Positions 29,632 through 38,152 are shown, counted from the first letter of the stretch. The stretch is DNA of 64,000 nucleotides from Bacillus cereus G9842 (GCF_000021305.1 NC_011772.1:1898001-1962000); one strand, 5' to 3'. Numbers and translations are program-made. Notes: a model not told the origin generated them from the letters alone.

Positions 29632-30501
29632 ATGTTTCGAGCGTATATATTATTAGGTTTTACAATATTAATTGCGCAGCTTCATATTTCGGGTAACATT
29701 ACGAAGTATATCAATATGAAGTATGCTTATTTATCAACAACAGCAGCAATTATTTTAGGTTTCTTAACGATTGTACAAATTATCGTCGTTTTCCAAAAAG
29801 AGCACCAAAAGGAAAAAGAGAAAAATGATTGCAGTTGTGACCATAGCCATTGCGGGCATGATCATTCAAAAGATGAGAATACATGGTGGAAAAAAGCATT
29901 TTCGTACTCATTGTTTTGTTTTCCGATTATCTCAGGCTTATTTTTCCCGATTGCAACGTTAGATTCAGATATTGTTAAGGCGAAAGGATTTCATTTTCCT
30001 GTTGCACAAGCAGAAAGTAAGGATCCATTTATGACAAGACAATTTCTAAGACCTGATACGAGCATTTATTACGGGAAAGAAGGATACCGCGGTGTAATGG
30101 AAAAAGGGAAGAAAGAGTTTGTTACGAAAGACAATATTAATTTGAAAGATGAAGACTTCCTAAAGGGTATGGAAACAATTTACAATTATCCTGGCGAGTT
30201 TACTGGGAAAAAATTATCTTTTAAAGGGTTTGTTTTTAGAGATGATTCTTCTAAAAAAGAACAATACTTCTTATTCCGTTTCGGTATTATACATTGTGTA
30301 GCAGATTCTGGTGTGTATGGTATGTTAGTGAAAAAACCAGAAGGTGTAGAATGGAAAAATGATGATTGGATTCAAATAGAGGGAGAAATTTCTACTGAAT
30401 TTTATCAGCCGTTTCATGCGAATATTCCTGTATTAGAAGTAACGAAATGGAATAAAGTTGAACAGCCGAAAGAACAATATGTATTTAGAGGGGCCGATTG
30501 A
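29632..30501 (+). CDS. TIGR03943/DUF1980 (YcgQ-like) membrane protein
   Basis: 289-residue partner of the preceding permease. It has two membrane helices near the N terminus, a His/Cys-rich cytosolic loop DCSCDHSHCGHDHSKDE near 67-83, a third helix near 92-115, then an extracytoplasmic C-terminal domain ending TKWNKVEQPKEQYVF (OB-fold-like in the DUF1980 family). The ATG lies three bases after the permease stop, with GGTGGTAGGTT as the site, so translation is probably coupled. The CHCH-type loop suggests binding of zinc or another soft metal; this is inference. Confidence 0.87.
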   Translation: MFRAYILLGFTILIAQLHISGNITKYINMKYAYLSTTAAIILGFLTIVQIIVVFQKEHQKEKEKNDCSCDHSHCGHDHSKDENTWWKKAFSYSLFCFPIISGLFFPIATLDSDIVKAKGFHFPVAQAESKDPFMTRQFLRPDTSIYYGKEGYRGVMEKGKKEFVTKDNINLKDEDFLKGMETIYNYPGEFTGKKLSFKGFVFRDDSSKKEQYFLFRFGIIHCVADSGVYGMLVKKPEGVEWKNDDWIQIEGEISTEFYQPFHANIPVLEVTKWNKVEQPKEQYVFRGAD

Positions 30502-30522
30502 TAAGATCGGTTCTTTTTTGTG
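30490..30522 (+). terminator. Terminator after TIGR03943 gene
   Basis: GGCCGAT / ATCGGTT with small loop overlapping the stop codon, then CTTTTTTG. Confidence 0.75.
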
Positions 30523-30620
30523 GACTAAAAGTTCTGAATGTTGTTAATATTAAACGTGTAGTTCATTTCGTATAGTGATTATTGAAATATTAGGGATAAA
30601 TCATTAAAGGGGTGATAACA

Positions 30621-31127
30621 ATGACAGAAGTAAAGGGGAAAACAGCCAATGAGTCAAGGGTGTTCAAAACGAGCCGAGTATTCCCAACAGATTTAAATGA
30701 TCATAACACGCTATTTGGTGGGAAGATATTAGCGGAGATGGATATGGTTGCTTCTATTTCAGCATCCAGACATTCGAGAAAGGAATGTGTCACAGCATCT
30801 ATGGACTGGGTCGATTTCTTACATCCTGTTCGTTCTTCAGATTGTGTTAGTTATGAATCTTTCGTAATTTGGACGGGAAGAACTTCAATGGAAGTGTTTG
30901 TGAAGGTAGTGGCTGAAGATTTAATCTCAGGTGAGAAGCGTATAGCGGCAACGTCATTCGTTACTTTTGTGGCACTTAGTAAGGAAAATAATCCAGTTCC
31001 TGTACCGCGTGTTATCCCTGAAACAGAAGAAGAGAAAGAATTACATCGTATTGCTGTGTTACGTGCAGAACAGCGTCATATACGTAAGGCAGAGAGTAAG
31101 AAAGTAGCCACATTGTTAACCTTTTGA
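30621..31127 (+). CDS. Acyl-CoA thioesterase, YkhA/YciA type
   Basis: 168-residue hot-dog-fold enzyme hydrolysing acyl-CoA. The motif RVFPTDLNDHNTLFGGKILAEMD near 23-45 (with the catalytic Asp/Asn-His pair and GG), then ASMDWVDFLHPVRSSD and SFVTFVALSKENNPVPVP, define the family. ATG 30621 is nine bases downstream of the in-frame GTG 30612, which overlaps the AAAGGGGTGAT site. Monocistronic and cytosolic. Confidence 0.92.
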   Translation: MTEVKGKTANESRVFKTSRVFPTDLNDHNTLFGGKILAEMDMVASISASRHSRKECVTASMDWVDFLHPVRSSDCVSYESFVIWTGRTSMEVFVKVVAEDLISGEKRIAATSFVTFVALSKENNPVPVPRVIPETEEEKELHRIAVLRAEQRHIRKAESKKVATLLTF

Positions 31128-31180
31128 GATGAATATTTAGCCATTTAATTTACTATAGTAGGCGGAAATGGTTTTAAAAT

Positions 31181-31216
31181 GAAAAGCGGACACCTAAAAA
31201 TAGGTGTCCGCTTTTA
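31181..31216. terminator. Bidirectional terminator
   Basis: AAAAGCGGACACCT / AGGTGTCCGCTTTT with a loop of about six bases, between the thioesterase and the YjcZ-type peptide. Confidence 0.92.
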
Positions 31217-31253
31217 TAGTTTTTTCATCCACATATCATATGACAGTAGCTAC

Positions 31254-31340
31254 TTAGCAGAAGCAAGCAGCACCGACGATGATTAAGAGGATAAATAATA
31301 CGACTAGTAGCGCAAATCCATTACCATGTGCGAAGCCCAT
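31254..31340 (-). CDS. YjcZ/SscA-family sporulation mini-protein (28 aa)
   Basis: Too short for ordinary gene calling. On the minus strand ATG 31340 follows AAAAGGAGGAAATAACA, and the 28-codon product is MGFAHGNGFALLVVLF... ending IIVGAACFC: a short Gly-rich start, one hydrophobic helix and Cys at the end. That is the hallmark of the YjcZ/SscA family, tiny hydrophobic proteins made in the mother cell and found in spores of Bacillus. It ends before the shared terminator. Promoter probably sigma-E or sigma-K; I could not fix it. Confidence 0.88.
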   Translation of the reverse strand: MGFAHGNGFALLVVLFILLIIVGAACFC

Positions 31341-31500
31341 TGTTATTTCCTCCTTTTATTTTAAGATACAACATACAATATGCAAATGAGCTATTGTTTG
31401 ATATGGACATATATCATGCAATGACATATTTTCTTGAATGATAATGTAATAAAAAAGGGAAGATATAGAAATAACAGTAAGTGGAGAAAGGAATTTATCC

Positions 31501-32685
31501 ATGAAGCACTTTTTCGCTATAATTCTTTGTTTAATAGGTGTATTCATTTGGATGAACATCGATGTGGAAATGGGGAAGGAAATGGCTAGTGAATATGAAT
31601 TAGGACAAGTTCGATTAGGTGAATTTCAACTATATACGAACGGTGAAGAGTTATATAGAAAATTATTTGACGATATAAACGATGCAGAAAAGTATATATA
31701 TATCCATTTTTATATTGTAGGAAAAGATGAAATAAGCCAAGAGTTTTTACAGTTATTAGAGAAAAAAGCATCTAGCGGAGTAGAAGTGAAATTGTCAGTC
31801 GATCGGATAGGCGGATATAAGTTGAAGAAAAAGGTAATTAGCCGATTAAAGGAAAACGGTGTGAAGTTTACATTTAGTAAAAAACTGAAACTGAAAAATG
31901 TGTTCTATTCTTTGCATCAACGGAATCATAGACGCATTGTTACCATAGATGGAAAGATATCATACGTCGGTGGCTTTAATATCGGAAAGGAGTACCTTGG
32001 ACAAGATCCGAAGTTTGGGCCATGGCGTGATTATCACGTGCGCATCCATGGTGATGGTGCAGCGGATATGGAAAGAAAGTTCGCCGAAGATTGGAAAGAA
32101 GATACAGGAGAAAAAATGCCTATACATGAAAGTATACCTACATTAGGGAATGTGAAATATCAATATTTATTTTCAAATGGAAAAGGCTTATGGGAAAAGT
32201 ATGGGACACTTTTAAAAAAGGCTAAAAAGTCTTTAATTATCGCTACACCATATTTTGTACCAAGTAAAGAAATGGTGAAAGAGTTAAAAGCTGCATTAAA
32301 TCGTGGTGTTAATGTAAAAATTCTCGTGCCATTTAAAAGTGATGCCATATTGTTAAAACAAGCTGCCTATCCATATTTGAAAGATATGTTACATGCTGGA
32401 GCGGAGATTTATCAATATCGAAATGGATTCTTTCATGGGAAAGTAACAATCATTGATGGAGAAATTGTTGATATTGGGACAGCGAATTTTGATAATAGAA
32501 GTTTTTATTTAAATTGCGAGTCTAACTGTATCATATATGATAAAACAGTTGTTGATGAAGTATGGAGTCGATTACAGGTAGACTTTCATAAATCAAAACG
32601 ATTTTCTGAAGAAGATTTTGAGAAAATTAGTGGATGGGATTGGTTTTTAGCAAGAATAGCGAATGTTTTAGCATCATATTTATAG
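31501..32685 (+). CDS. Cardiolipin synthase / phospholipase D family (YwjE-like)
   Basis: 394-residue membrane-anchored enzyme: an N-terminal helix (FFAIILCLIGVFIWMNI) then two PLD domains. The second HKD motif FHGKVTIIDGE...TANFDNRSF is canonical. The first reads NHRRIVTIDGKISYVGGFNIG, with Arg in place of the motif lysine. Length matches B. subtilis YwjE rather than the 480-residue main synthase with two N-terminal helices. It condenses phosphatidylglycerol to cardiolipin. ATG 31501 follows GGAGAAAGG. The next gene is 31 bases downstream. Confidence 0.88.
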   Translation: MKHFFAIILCLIGVFIWMNIDVEMGKEMASEYELGQVRLGEFQLYTNGEELYRKLFDDINDAEKYIYIHFYIVGKDEISQEFLQLLEKKASSGVEVKLSVDRIGGYKLKKKVISRLKENGVKFTFSKKLKLKNVFYSLHQRNHRRIVTIDGKISYVGGFNIGKEYLGQDPKFGPWRDYHVRIHGDGAADMERKFAEDWKEDTGEKMPIHESIPTLGNVKYQYLFSNGKGLWEKYGTLLKKAKKSLIIATPYFVPSKEMVKELKAALNRGVNVKILVPFKSDAILLKQAAYPYLKDMLHAGAEIYQYRNGFFHGKVTIIDGEIVDIGTANFDNRSFYLNCESNCIIYDKTVVDEVWSRLQVDFHKSKRFSEEDFEKISGWDWFLARIANVLASYL

Positions 32686-32716
32686 CATATGGACAAAAGA
32701 GAAGGGAGGCGCTTTA

Positions 32717-33175
32717 ATGGACTGTATGAAAGAATTAATGAGATATAGTTATATGCTAATATACAAGGTTGGAGAGTATGCTGGAAAGGTCAGAGACGAA
32801 GAATTAAAAAATCTATTACAGCACCATTTACCATATATGTTACAAGCATATAATGAACAAGTAAATTTTCAAGAAGGAGAGAATGTGCAGCATATAACCT
32901 GTGAAACAACGGAGTTTGATTTGCATGAAATGGAAAAGGAGACAGTTAGTAAATATACAGGGGATATTCATATTGCAACCTGTTATATTGCGCACTTGAA
33001 ACGATTAGCTTTAAAGTTTGCTCAAGTTGCAGTGGAAGTTGCTAATCCGGAGTTTCGCTCATTTTTGGAAAATTGTTTCTTGAAAATGAACCGTTACGCT
33101 TATAGTGTGTGGCAATATGTTATGAAGAAGGAATATAAGATTACACATCTATATGAAAATGAAAAGTTTGCATGA
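32717..33175 (+). CDS. Helical protein, candidate CotF-like / ferritin-like (152 aa)
   Basis: All-helical 152-residue protein behind GGGAGGCG, 31 bases after the cardiolipin synthase. The pattern of four amphipathic helices (MKELMRYSYMLIYKVGEYAG, LKNLLQHHLPYMLQAYNEQV, a middle helix with HIATCYIAHLKRLALKFAQVA, and FRSFLENCFLKMNRYAYSVWQYV) is reminiscent of Coat-F/ferritin-like coat proteins, but I see no decisive motif. An alternative start is ATG 32726. A strong terminator follows. Treat the family guess as weak. Confidence 0.7.
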   Translation: MDCMKELMRYSYMLIYKVGEYAGKVRDEELKNLLQHHLPYMLQAYNEQVNFQEGENVQHITCETTEFDLHEMEKETVSKYTGDIHIATCYIAHLKRLALKFAQVAVEVANPEFRSFLENCFLKMNRYAYSVWQYVMKKEYKITHLYENEKFA

Positions 33176-33213
33176 GAAACTAAGGCGGAATGGTATGCGC
33201 CTTAGTTTTTTTA
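33176..33213 (+). terminator. Intrinsic terminator
   Basis: AAACTAAGGCG / CGCCTTAGTTT and a T run, after the helical protein gene. Confidence 0.92.
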
Positions 33214-33401
33214 CGTCCATTGAGAGGGGAAAACTAGTTTTATTGTGTATCAATTGGAAATGAAATATATAAATTTAAATTAGGTTTTGTTATCAGAAAA
33301 TTTACAAAAATTTACCGTATATTTACTGTTTTTCAATCTCTTCTTTAAAAATAGAGAGTAATATGAGGTTGTACATATTCTATCACAAGGGGGAAACGCA
33401 A

Positions 33402-33581
33402 ATGAATAAATGGGTTAAATCATTAACTGCTATGGCACTTGCAAGTTCTTTATTAATGGTAGGTTGTAGTAAAGGTGAGGACAAGAAGAAAGAAGACGAA
33501 ACAACAACACAACAAGAGGACAAAAAGGATAAAGAAACAAGCGGAACTGAGAAGTCTACGGATTCTAAAGAAAAGAAATAA
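33402..33581 (+). CDS. Small lipoprotein (59 aa)
   Basis: ATG 33402 follows AAGGGGGAAACGC; the longer frame from 33363 has no site. A signal peptide MNKWVKSLTAMALASSLLMVGC ends in the lipobox LMVGC at residue 22, leaving a 37-residue hydrophilic tail of Lys, Glu, Asp and Thr (KKEDETTTQQEDKKDKETSG...). Such tails look disordered. Probably a membrane-tethered lipoprotein of unknown role. Monocistronic with a terminator. Confidence 0.82.
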   Translation: MNKWVKSLTAMALASSLLMVGCSKGEDKKKEDETTTQQEDKKDKETSGTEKSTDSKEKK

Positions 33582-33591
33582 TGTAATAATA

Positions 33592-33625
33592 GAGCTTCCT
33601 CTTTTATATGAGGAAGCTTTTTTGT
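33592..33625 (+). terminator. Intrinsic terminator of small lipoprotein gene
   Basis: GAGCTTCCTC / GAGGAAGCTTTTTT with loop of about six. Confidence 0.92.
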
Positions 33626-33682
33626 TGTAAATTGATTGAGATTATTGAAAAATAGAAAGAGAATGAAAGAGGGGGAAAACAA

Positions 33683-34306
33683 ATGAAAGTATGTATATTG
33701 GGAGCAACAGGACGAGTAGGTTCAAATATAATTAATTTAGCATTAAAGGATTCAGCTGAAGTGACTGCATTAGCGCGTGATTTAAATAGAATAGAAATAC
33801 AACATGAAAGGTTACGAGTTATAGAAGGTAATGTATTGAACGAAGAGGATATAAAGAAAGCGATAGAAGGAAGTGATATAGTAATTAGTGCACTTGGAAC
33901 GGATCAAAATAGAACATTAGCGAAGAGTATGCCACAAATTATAAAGCAAATGGAAGAAGCAGGGGTTCATAAAATTATTACAGTAGGAACAGCCGGTATT
34001 TTACAAGCAAGAACAAATCCAAATTTATATCGTTTCCAATCAACGGAATCCAAAAGGAAAACGACAACAGCAGCAGAAGATCATTTGGCTGCATATAAGG
34101 TACTAAGTAATAGTAATAATTTATGTTGGACAGTTGTTTGTCCGACACATTTAATAGATGGTGAGGCGACAGAGGTATATCGAACTGAAAAAGATATATT
34201 GCCAGAAGGTGGATCAAAAATTACAGTGGGTGATACGGCACACTTTGCATGGGATCTATGTAAGAAAAACATATATGAAAATAGCCGAGTAGGTATTGCA
34301 TATTAA
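33683..34306 (+). CDS. NAD(P)-binding oxidoreductase (NmrA/SDR-a type)
   Basis: 207-residue Rossmann protein. MKVCILGATGRVGSNIINLAL holds the GATGRVG cofactor loop; LARDLNRIEIQHERLRVIEGNVLNEEDIKKAIEGSDIVISALG is the usual next segment; GVHKIITVGTAGIL follows, and VGDTAHFAWDLC is near the end. It is the NAD(P)H-binding, flavin-reductase/anti-sigma-like epimerase group; substrate unknown. ATG 33683 follows AAAGAGGGGGAAAAC. Convergent with the DUF456 gene. Confidence 0.87.
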   Translation: MKVCILGATGRVGSNIINLALKDSAEVTALARDLNRIEIQHERLRVIEGNVLNEEDIKKAIEGSDIVISALGTDQNRTLAKSMPQIIKQMEEAGVHKIITVGTAGILQARTNPNLYRFQSTESKRKTTTAAEDHLAAYKVLSNSNNLCWTVVCPTHLIDGEATEVYRTEKDILPEGGSKITVGDTAHFAWDLCKKNIYENSRVGIAY

Positions 34307-34332
34307 AAAACCATCCCGAAGTCGGGATGGTT
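34306..34332 (-). terminator. Terminator of DUF456 gene (minus strand)
   Basis: AACCATCCCGA / TCGGGATGGTT; a T run follows on the minus strand only. Confidence 0.88.
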
Positions 34333-34813
34333 AAAAGATGATATAACATACGAAGATGATAATCATAATGATTTGGAGAATTGCTTTCGCTACTGTACTG
34401 CTTAAAAAACCAACTACAGTAGCGACTCCAACTAGAAAGGCATCTTTTGGCGCTTTTTTATGCACTAGTTCTGTTATAAATACTGATAAGAACGGTATGA
34501 TAATAAGTCCGAATGGTGGGAAGAAAAACGATCCAACAATGATAGAAATCATTCCGACACGTTCGCCCCATTTAGAACTACCGTATTTTTTTAAGAAATA
34601 TCCATTTGCAATAAAATCAGCAACGAAAATGAAAAGAGTGAAAATGACTTGAATAATCCAAAAAGAAGTTGTTAATTCTCCTCCATTTATACCGAAATGG
34701 TAAATCAAATATCCAGCCCAGACAGCTAGTATGCCAGGGATAATGGGATAAATAAAGGCGAGAAATGAAACAATGAAACAGGCAATGATACAAATTGTTA
34801 ATAAAACAGTCAC
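34331..34813 (-). CDS. DUF456 membrane protein
   Basis: 160-residue protein with four or five helices. Signature FLAFIYPIIPGILAVWAGYLIYHFG near the N terminus and KKYGSSKWGERVGMISIIVGSFFFPPFGLIIIPFLSVFITE in the middle, the latter with the Gly-rich hairpin characteristic of DUF456. Function unknown. It begins one base after the end of the CNNM-type gene on the same strand, so the two form an operon. Confidence 0.87.
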   Translation of the reverse strand: MTVLLTICIIACFIVSFLAFIYPIIPGILAVWAGYLIYHFGINGGELTTSFWIIQVIFTLFIFVADFIANGYFLKKYGSSKWGERVGMISIIVGSFFFPPFGLIIIPFLSVFITELVHKKAPKDAFLVGVATVVGFLSSTVAKAILQIIMIIIFVCYIIF

Positions 34814-34814
34814 T

Positions 34815-36122
34815 TTATAGCTCCTTTTTAATATCTAGTTTATGTACAGCAACTTTTTTGACTTGATGTCCATCAAGTTCTAATACTTTAAATTGAAAAC
34901 CAGCATATTCAATGGAATAGCCAGCTTCAATATTTAAGTCAACTGCTTGAGAGAGAATCCACCCTCCGATTGTATCTAAATCACTATCATCAATATGTAG
35001 GCCAAACATATCATTTACTTCAGAAATAAGTACCTTTCCATCTACAACAGTAAGCTTAGGTGTACGTTTTTCAATCATAGGTGGTTCATCCGCATCGAAT
35101 TCATCTTGAATTTCTCCAATGATTTCTTCAAGAATATCTTCCATCGTTAAAAGTCCGGCAGTGCCACCATATTCATCCATAACGATTGCCATCTGAACGC
35201 GATTTTTTTGAAGGTGGACTAACGTTTTACGAATTGGAACTGTTTCAAATACAGTTAGAACAGGATGTATATAAGATTCAAGTGGTTTATAAATACCTTT
35301 CGTTTGATCATGGAATACTTCTTTCGTATTGATCATCCCAATGATATCATCTTTATCTTTTTCAATGATTGGATAGCGTGTATATTTCTCAGTAGCGACG
35401 ATATCCATATTTTCTTCTAACGTATTTTCAGTAGATAAGCAAATCATTTCGGTACGAGGAACCATAATTTCTTTCGCAACTCGATCATCAAATTCAAAAA
35501 TGTTATTTACATATTTATATTCGGTTTGGTTTATTTCACCGCTTTTAAAACTTTCACCTAAAATGAGTCGCAATTCCTCTTCAGAATGAGCAAGTTCATT
35601 TTCTTTCGCAGGTTCTAATCCGAGTAGTTTTGTGAAAAATATAGCTGCACTATTTAGTAGCCAAATGAATGGATACATAATTTTATCAAATAAAATAAGT
35701 GGTCTTGCAAATTTGAGTGTGATTGCTTCTGCTTTTTGAATTGCGAAAGACTTTGGAACTAACTCACCTAATACAACGTGGAAAAATGTAATAACACTAA
35801 AAGCAATAACAAAAGATAAAGTGTTAGCCATTGTTCCAGTAATATTAATTTTTTCAAAGAGCGGTCGTAGCATATGCTCCACAGTCGGTTCACCAAGCCA
35901 ACCAAGCCCTAAAGAAGTGATCGTAATGCCGAGTTGACAAGCTGATAAATAAACATCTAAATTAGATAGGACACTTCTTGCAGCTAAAGCTTGTTTATTA
36001 CCTTCATTTGCAAGTTGGTCAATTCGACTTTTACGTACTTTTACAACAGCGAATTCTGATGCGACGAAAAAGCCAGAAATAAGAATAAGTACAAATATGA
36101 GAAAAATATTTAATATGTCCAA
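34815..36122 (-). CDS. CNNM/CorC (hemolysin-family) transporter, MpfA-like
   Basis: 435-residue membrane protein: DUF21/CNNM domain with helices in 1-150 (ending in the amphipathic LILFDKIMYPFIWLLN), an HSEEELRLILGES linker, a CBS pair (VPRTEMICL near 220 to the DEYGGTAGLLTMEDILEEIIGEI segment near 320-340) and a C-terminal CorC_HlyC domain (GWILSQAVDLNIEAG). Relatives export Mg(II) (B. subtilis MpfA/YhdP) under CBS nucleotide control. The TTG start at 36122 is forced by an in-frame TAG 12 bases upstream; the only strong ribosome site, AGGAGGTGA at 36158-36166, lies beyond a hairpin. Confidence 0.9.
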   Translation of the reverse strand: MDILNIFLIFVLILISGFFVASEFAVVKVRKSRIDQLANEGNKQALAARSVLSNLDVYLSACQLGITITSLGLGWLGEPTVEHMLRPLFEKINITGTMANTLSFVIAFSVITFFHVVLGELVPKSFAIQKAEAITLKFARPLILFDKIMYPFIWLLNSAAIFFTKLLGLEPAKENELAHSEEELRLILGESFKSGEINQTEYKYVNNIFEFDDRVAKEIMVPRTEMICLSTENTLEENMDIVATEKYTRYPIIEKDKDDIIGMINTKEVFHDQTKGIYKPLESYIHPVLTVFETVPIRKTLVHLQKNRVQMAIVMDEYGGTAGLLTMEDILEEIIGEIQDEFDADEPPMIEKRTPKLTVVDGKVLISEVNDMFGLHIDDSDLDTIGGWILSQAVDLNIEAGYSIEYAGFQFKVLELDGHQVKKVAVHKLDIKKEL

Positions 36123-36132
36123 GTGTGTTCTC

Positions 36133-36166
36133 TATTCCAAGGTTTGGAATAAAGATGTCACCTCCT
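36133..36166 (-). promoter_or_regulatory. Shine-Dalgarno separated from TTG start by a hairpin
   Basis: AGGAGGTGA at 36158-36166 is about 35 bases from the TTG start. Between them TATTCCAA / TTGGAATA (36133-36151, loop of three) can fold and bring the two closer. Whether it matters for translation is untested. Confidence 0.45.
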
Positions 36167-36330
36167 GCAATTATGTTATACTTTTATAATAAATCCAAAT
36201 GAAAAGAATAGTCAAAGGAAAAGGGTAAATATTGGTATGTTTCTGTAATAGTTTTTGAATTTGCTGTTATTTTGTCCGCTATACAAAAGGAATAACCCCT
36301 TACTTTTAGATTATAGAGGGTAATTTCAAA

Positions 36331-37200
36331 TTAAGGTTTTGGAACACTTCTTGTTAAAGTATATGACTGTTGCTTGGAGTAGTTTGTGGTCCATAGTGTT
36401 TGAAGAAAAGAAAGTATGCTATATGGGATATAGAGTAGTAATAAGCCTATTGTAACAATTATGGGTGAATTTCCGCCAAATTGAACGATAAATTGTAACA
36501 GTCCACTTGTATGAAAAACGCATTCCATAAAAACGAATGAAAGAATAATGGAACCTAAAATTGATTTATGATTCGAAGTAAGCGCCAAAAACAATGTATC
36601 CACAAGAAAAGAATCATGTTTTATTTCATATTCATTTGTGTTTTTCAAGAAAGGAATCCATTTTTTTATTGCTTGCATAACGATAATCATGGAAGTACTA
36701 CATACGATGATAAAAGATGAGTAGTAAGGAAGGTTTATAAATTGTCCGACGTATAGAAGTAGTAATAAGACTGAACATTGTAATACTACAGTGCAAAAAG
36801 AGTAAGGTATCCAATTCAATACAGTAGTAAACTTTTTAAACGAGTTAGGTACTTTGAAAAATAAATGGCCGATACCCAAACTTATGAAAAATCCGATCGC
36901 AAGGGTAAAAGTAAAACGAACAATCGATATAAAATATATTTCCCATATGTAAGGGAATAATGGTGTTGAATGATTAGAAGTATGTATCATTTGATTTGCT
37001 GAGAAAAAGATAGATTCATGCATCCAATCAACCTTTGGAATTGATATAGAAGAAAGCTGTGCGAAGTTTTGAAAAATGCTAATAAATCCATTTTGATAAG
37101 AGTAATTGTGTGTAATAAAAAGAGCTGGAATTGGACTTATGGCAAAAATAACAATAACACCAATTATTAATTTGTATATATGTGAGCGTAATAAGGACAT
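36331..37200 (-). CDS. Orphan ABC-permease-like membrane protein
   Basis: 289-residue protein with six or seven predicted helices. The first helix (YKLIIGVIVIFAISPIPALFI) and the later RFTFTLAIGFFISLGIGHLFF...LNWIPYSFCTVVLQ and SILGSIILSFVFMECVFHTSGLLQFIV recall the DppB/OppB permease layout, including an EAA-loop-like region, but motifs are degenerate. No ATPase or binding protein is adjacent. ATG 37200 follows AGGTGG. It may be a diverged or decaying permease; function not assigned. Confidence 0.65.
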   Translation of the reverse strand: MSLLRSHIYKLIIGVIVIFAISPIPALFITHNYSYQNGFISIFQNFAQLSSISIPKVDWMHESIFFSANQMIHTSNHSTPLFPYIWEIYFISIVRFTFTLAIGFFISLGIGHLFFKVPNSFKKFTTVLNWIPYSFCTVVLQCSVLLLLLYVGQFINLPYYSSFIIVCSTSMIIVMQAIKKWIPFLKNTNEYEIKHDSFLVDTLFLALTSNHKSILGSIILSFVFMECVFHTSGLLQFIVQFGGNSPIIVTIGLLLLYIPYSILSFLQTLWTTNYSKQQSYTLTRSVPKP

Positions 37201-37547
37201 ATAACCACCTACTCTTGGAATATTCAGAAAATTCTTATTCTTATTTTAGCCGTTTTTGGAGCAAGTTACAATATATTTTTCTTTAAGTATCGGTAGATGG
37301 ATAGTTTTAAATTCTTTTTAGAAATCTATTTTATGTATGAAATATAAAGCAGAAATGGGTATGTAACAGTACGAATACAAAAAGCGTGAACAGTTTTGCA
37401 TTTTCACACTTTTTGTATGGAATGAAGAGAAATGTAGGGAAGTGTCGAAAGGATTAAATAGATTTTTTTAATTTGAAAGTGATACCATGTAATTAAACGG
37501 TGTTTAAATCTTTGTTTAACTAATAAATTCTAGAGGGGGGATATAAA
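37201..37547. other. Divergent intergenic region with TetR operator
   Basis: 347 bases between the orphan permease and tetR. It holds a terminator-like hairpin (37379-37418, AAAAAGCGTGAA / TTCACACTTTTTG) with no gene ending at it, and the operator listed separately. Confidence 0.5.
37493..37518 (+). promoter_or_regulatory. Candidate TetR autoregulatory operator
   Basis: TTAAAC GGT GTTTAA (37493-37507) is a perfect 6-3-6 inverted repeat, with a further half-site GTTTAA close downstream. It lies 40 bases before the tetR start. Confidence 0.5.
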
Positions 37548-38135
37548 TTGGAGGGAAATGAAAACGTATCAACGAAAGAAAAGATTTTAAATACAACATT
37601 GGAATTAATTAAAACAGAAGGTTTTGAAAGGGTAACGATAAGAAAAATTGCAGCATTGTCAGATGTAAATATCGCGCTTGTAAATTACCATTTTGGTTCA
37701 AAAGAAAAGTTGATTAGTGAGACGATTAGAGTCTTATTAATTAGCTTTCAAGGCACTTTTTCTATTTTAGATAATATTACAGTGCCAGCAAAAGAAAGAT
37801 TAAAAATATTTTTATTGGATTATGTACTAGTAATTCGGCAATATCCGAAGTTAGTTAGGAAGATTATTGCAATGGGAACTACGGCATTTACATCTCAATA
37901 CGAATATGGGGATTTTTTGAAGAGGCTAGGTTTTAGTAAAGTGAAGAATATTTTGAGCGAAATAACGAATGAAACGGATCAGGAAATTTTAATGATGATG
38001 ACAGTACAAATATTTGGATCTATTTTTCTTCCCACATTAATGATGCCAATTCTCGAATCAGGGGCAGATATAAAAGTACCATCTGTAGAAAAACAGATTG
38101 ATTTCCTAATTGAACGCTATTTTTATAAAAATTGA
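37548..38135 (+). CDS. TetR/AcrR-family transcriptional regulator
   Basis: 195-residue repressor. Residues about 8-55 are the TetR helix-turn-helix (STKEKILNTTLELIKTEGFERVTIRKIAALSDVNIALVNYHFGSKEKLI), with the invariant YHFGSKEKL. The remaining helices form a ligand-binding and dimerisation domain. TTG 37548 follows AGAGGGGGG. The next gene, an HXXEE membrane protein, starts 17 bases after the stop and is its likely target. A TTAAAC palindrome upstream suggests autoregulation. Confidence 0.93.
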   Translation: MEGNENVSTKEKILNTTLELIKTEGFERVTIRKIAALSDVNIALVNYHFGSKEKLISETIRVLLISFQGTFSILDNITVPAKERLKIFLLDYVLVIRQYPKLVRKIIAMGTTAFTSQYEYGDFLKRLGFSKVKNILSEITNETDQEILMMMTVQIFGSIFLPTLMMPILESGADIKVPSVEKQIDFLIERYFYKN

Positions 38136-38152
38136 GATAGTGGGTGATAGAG

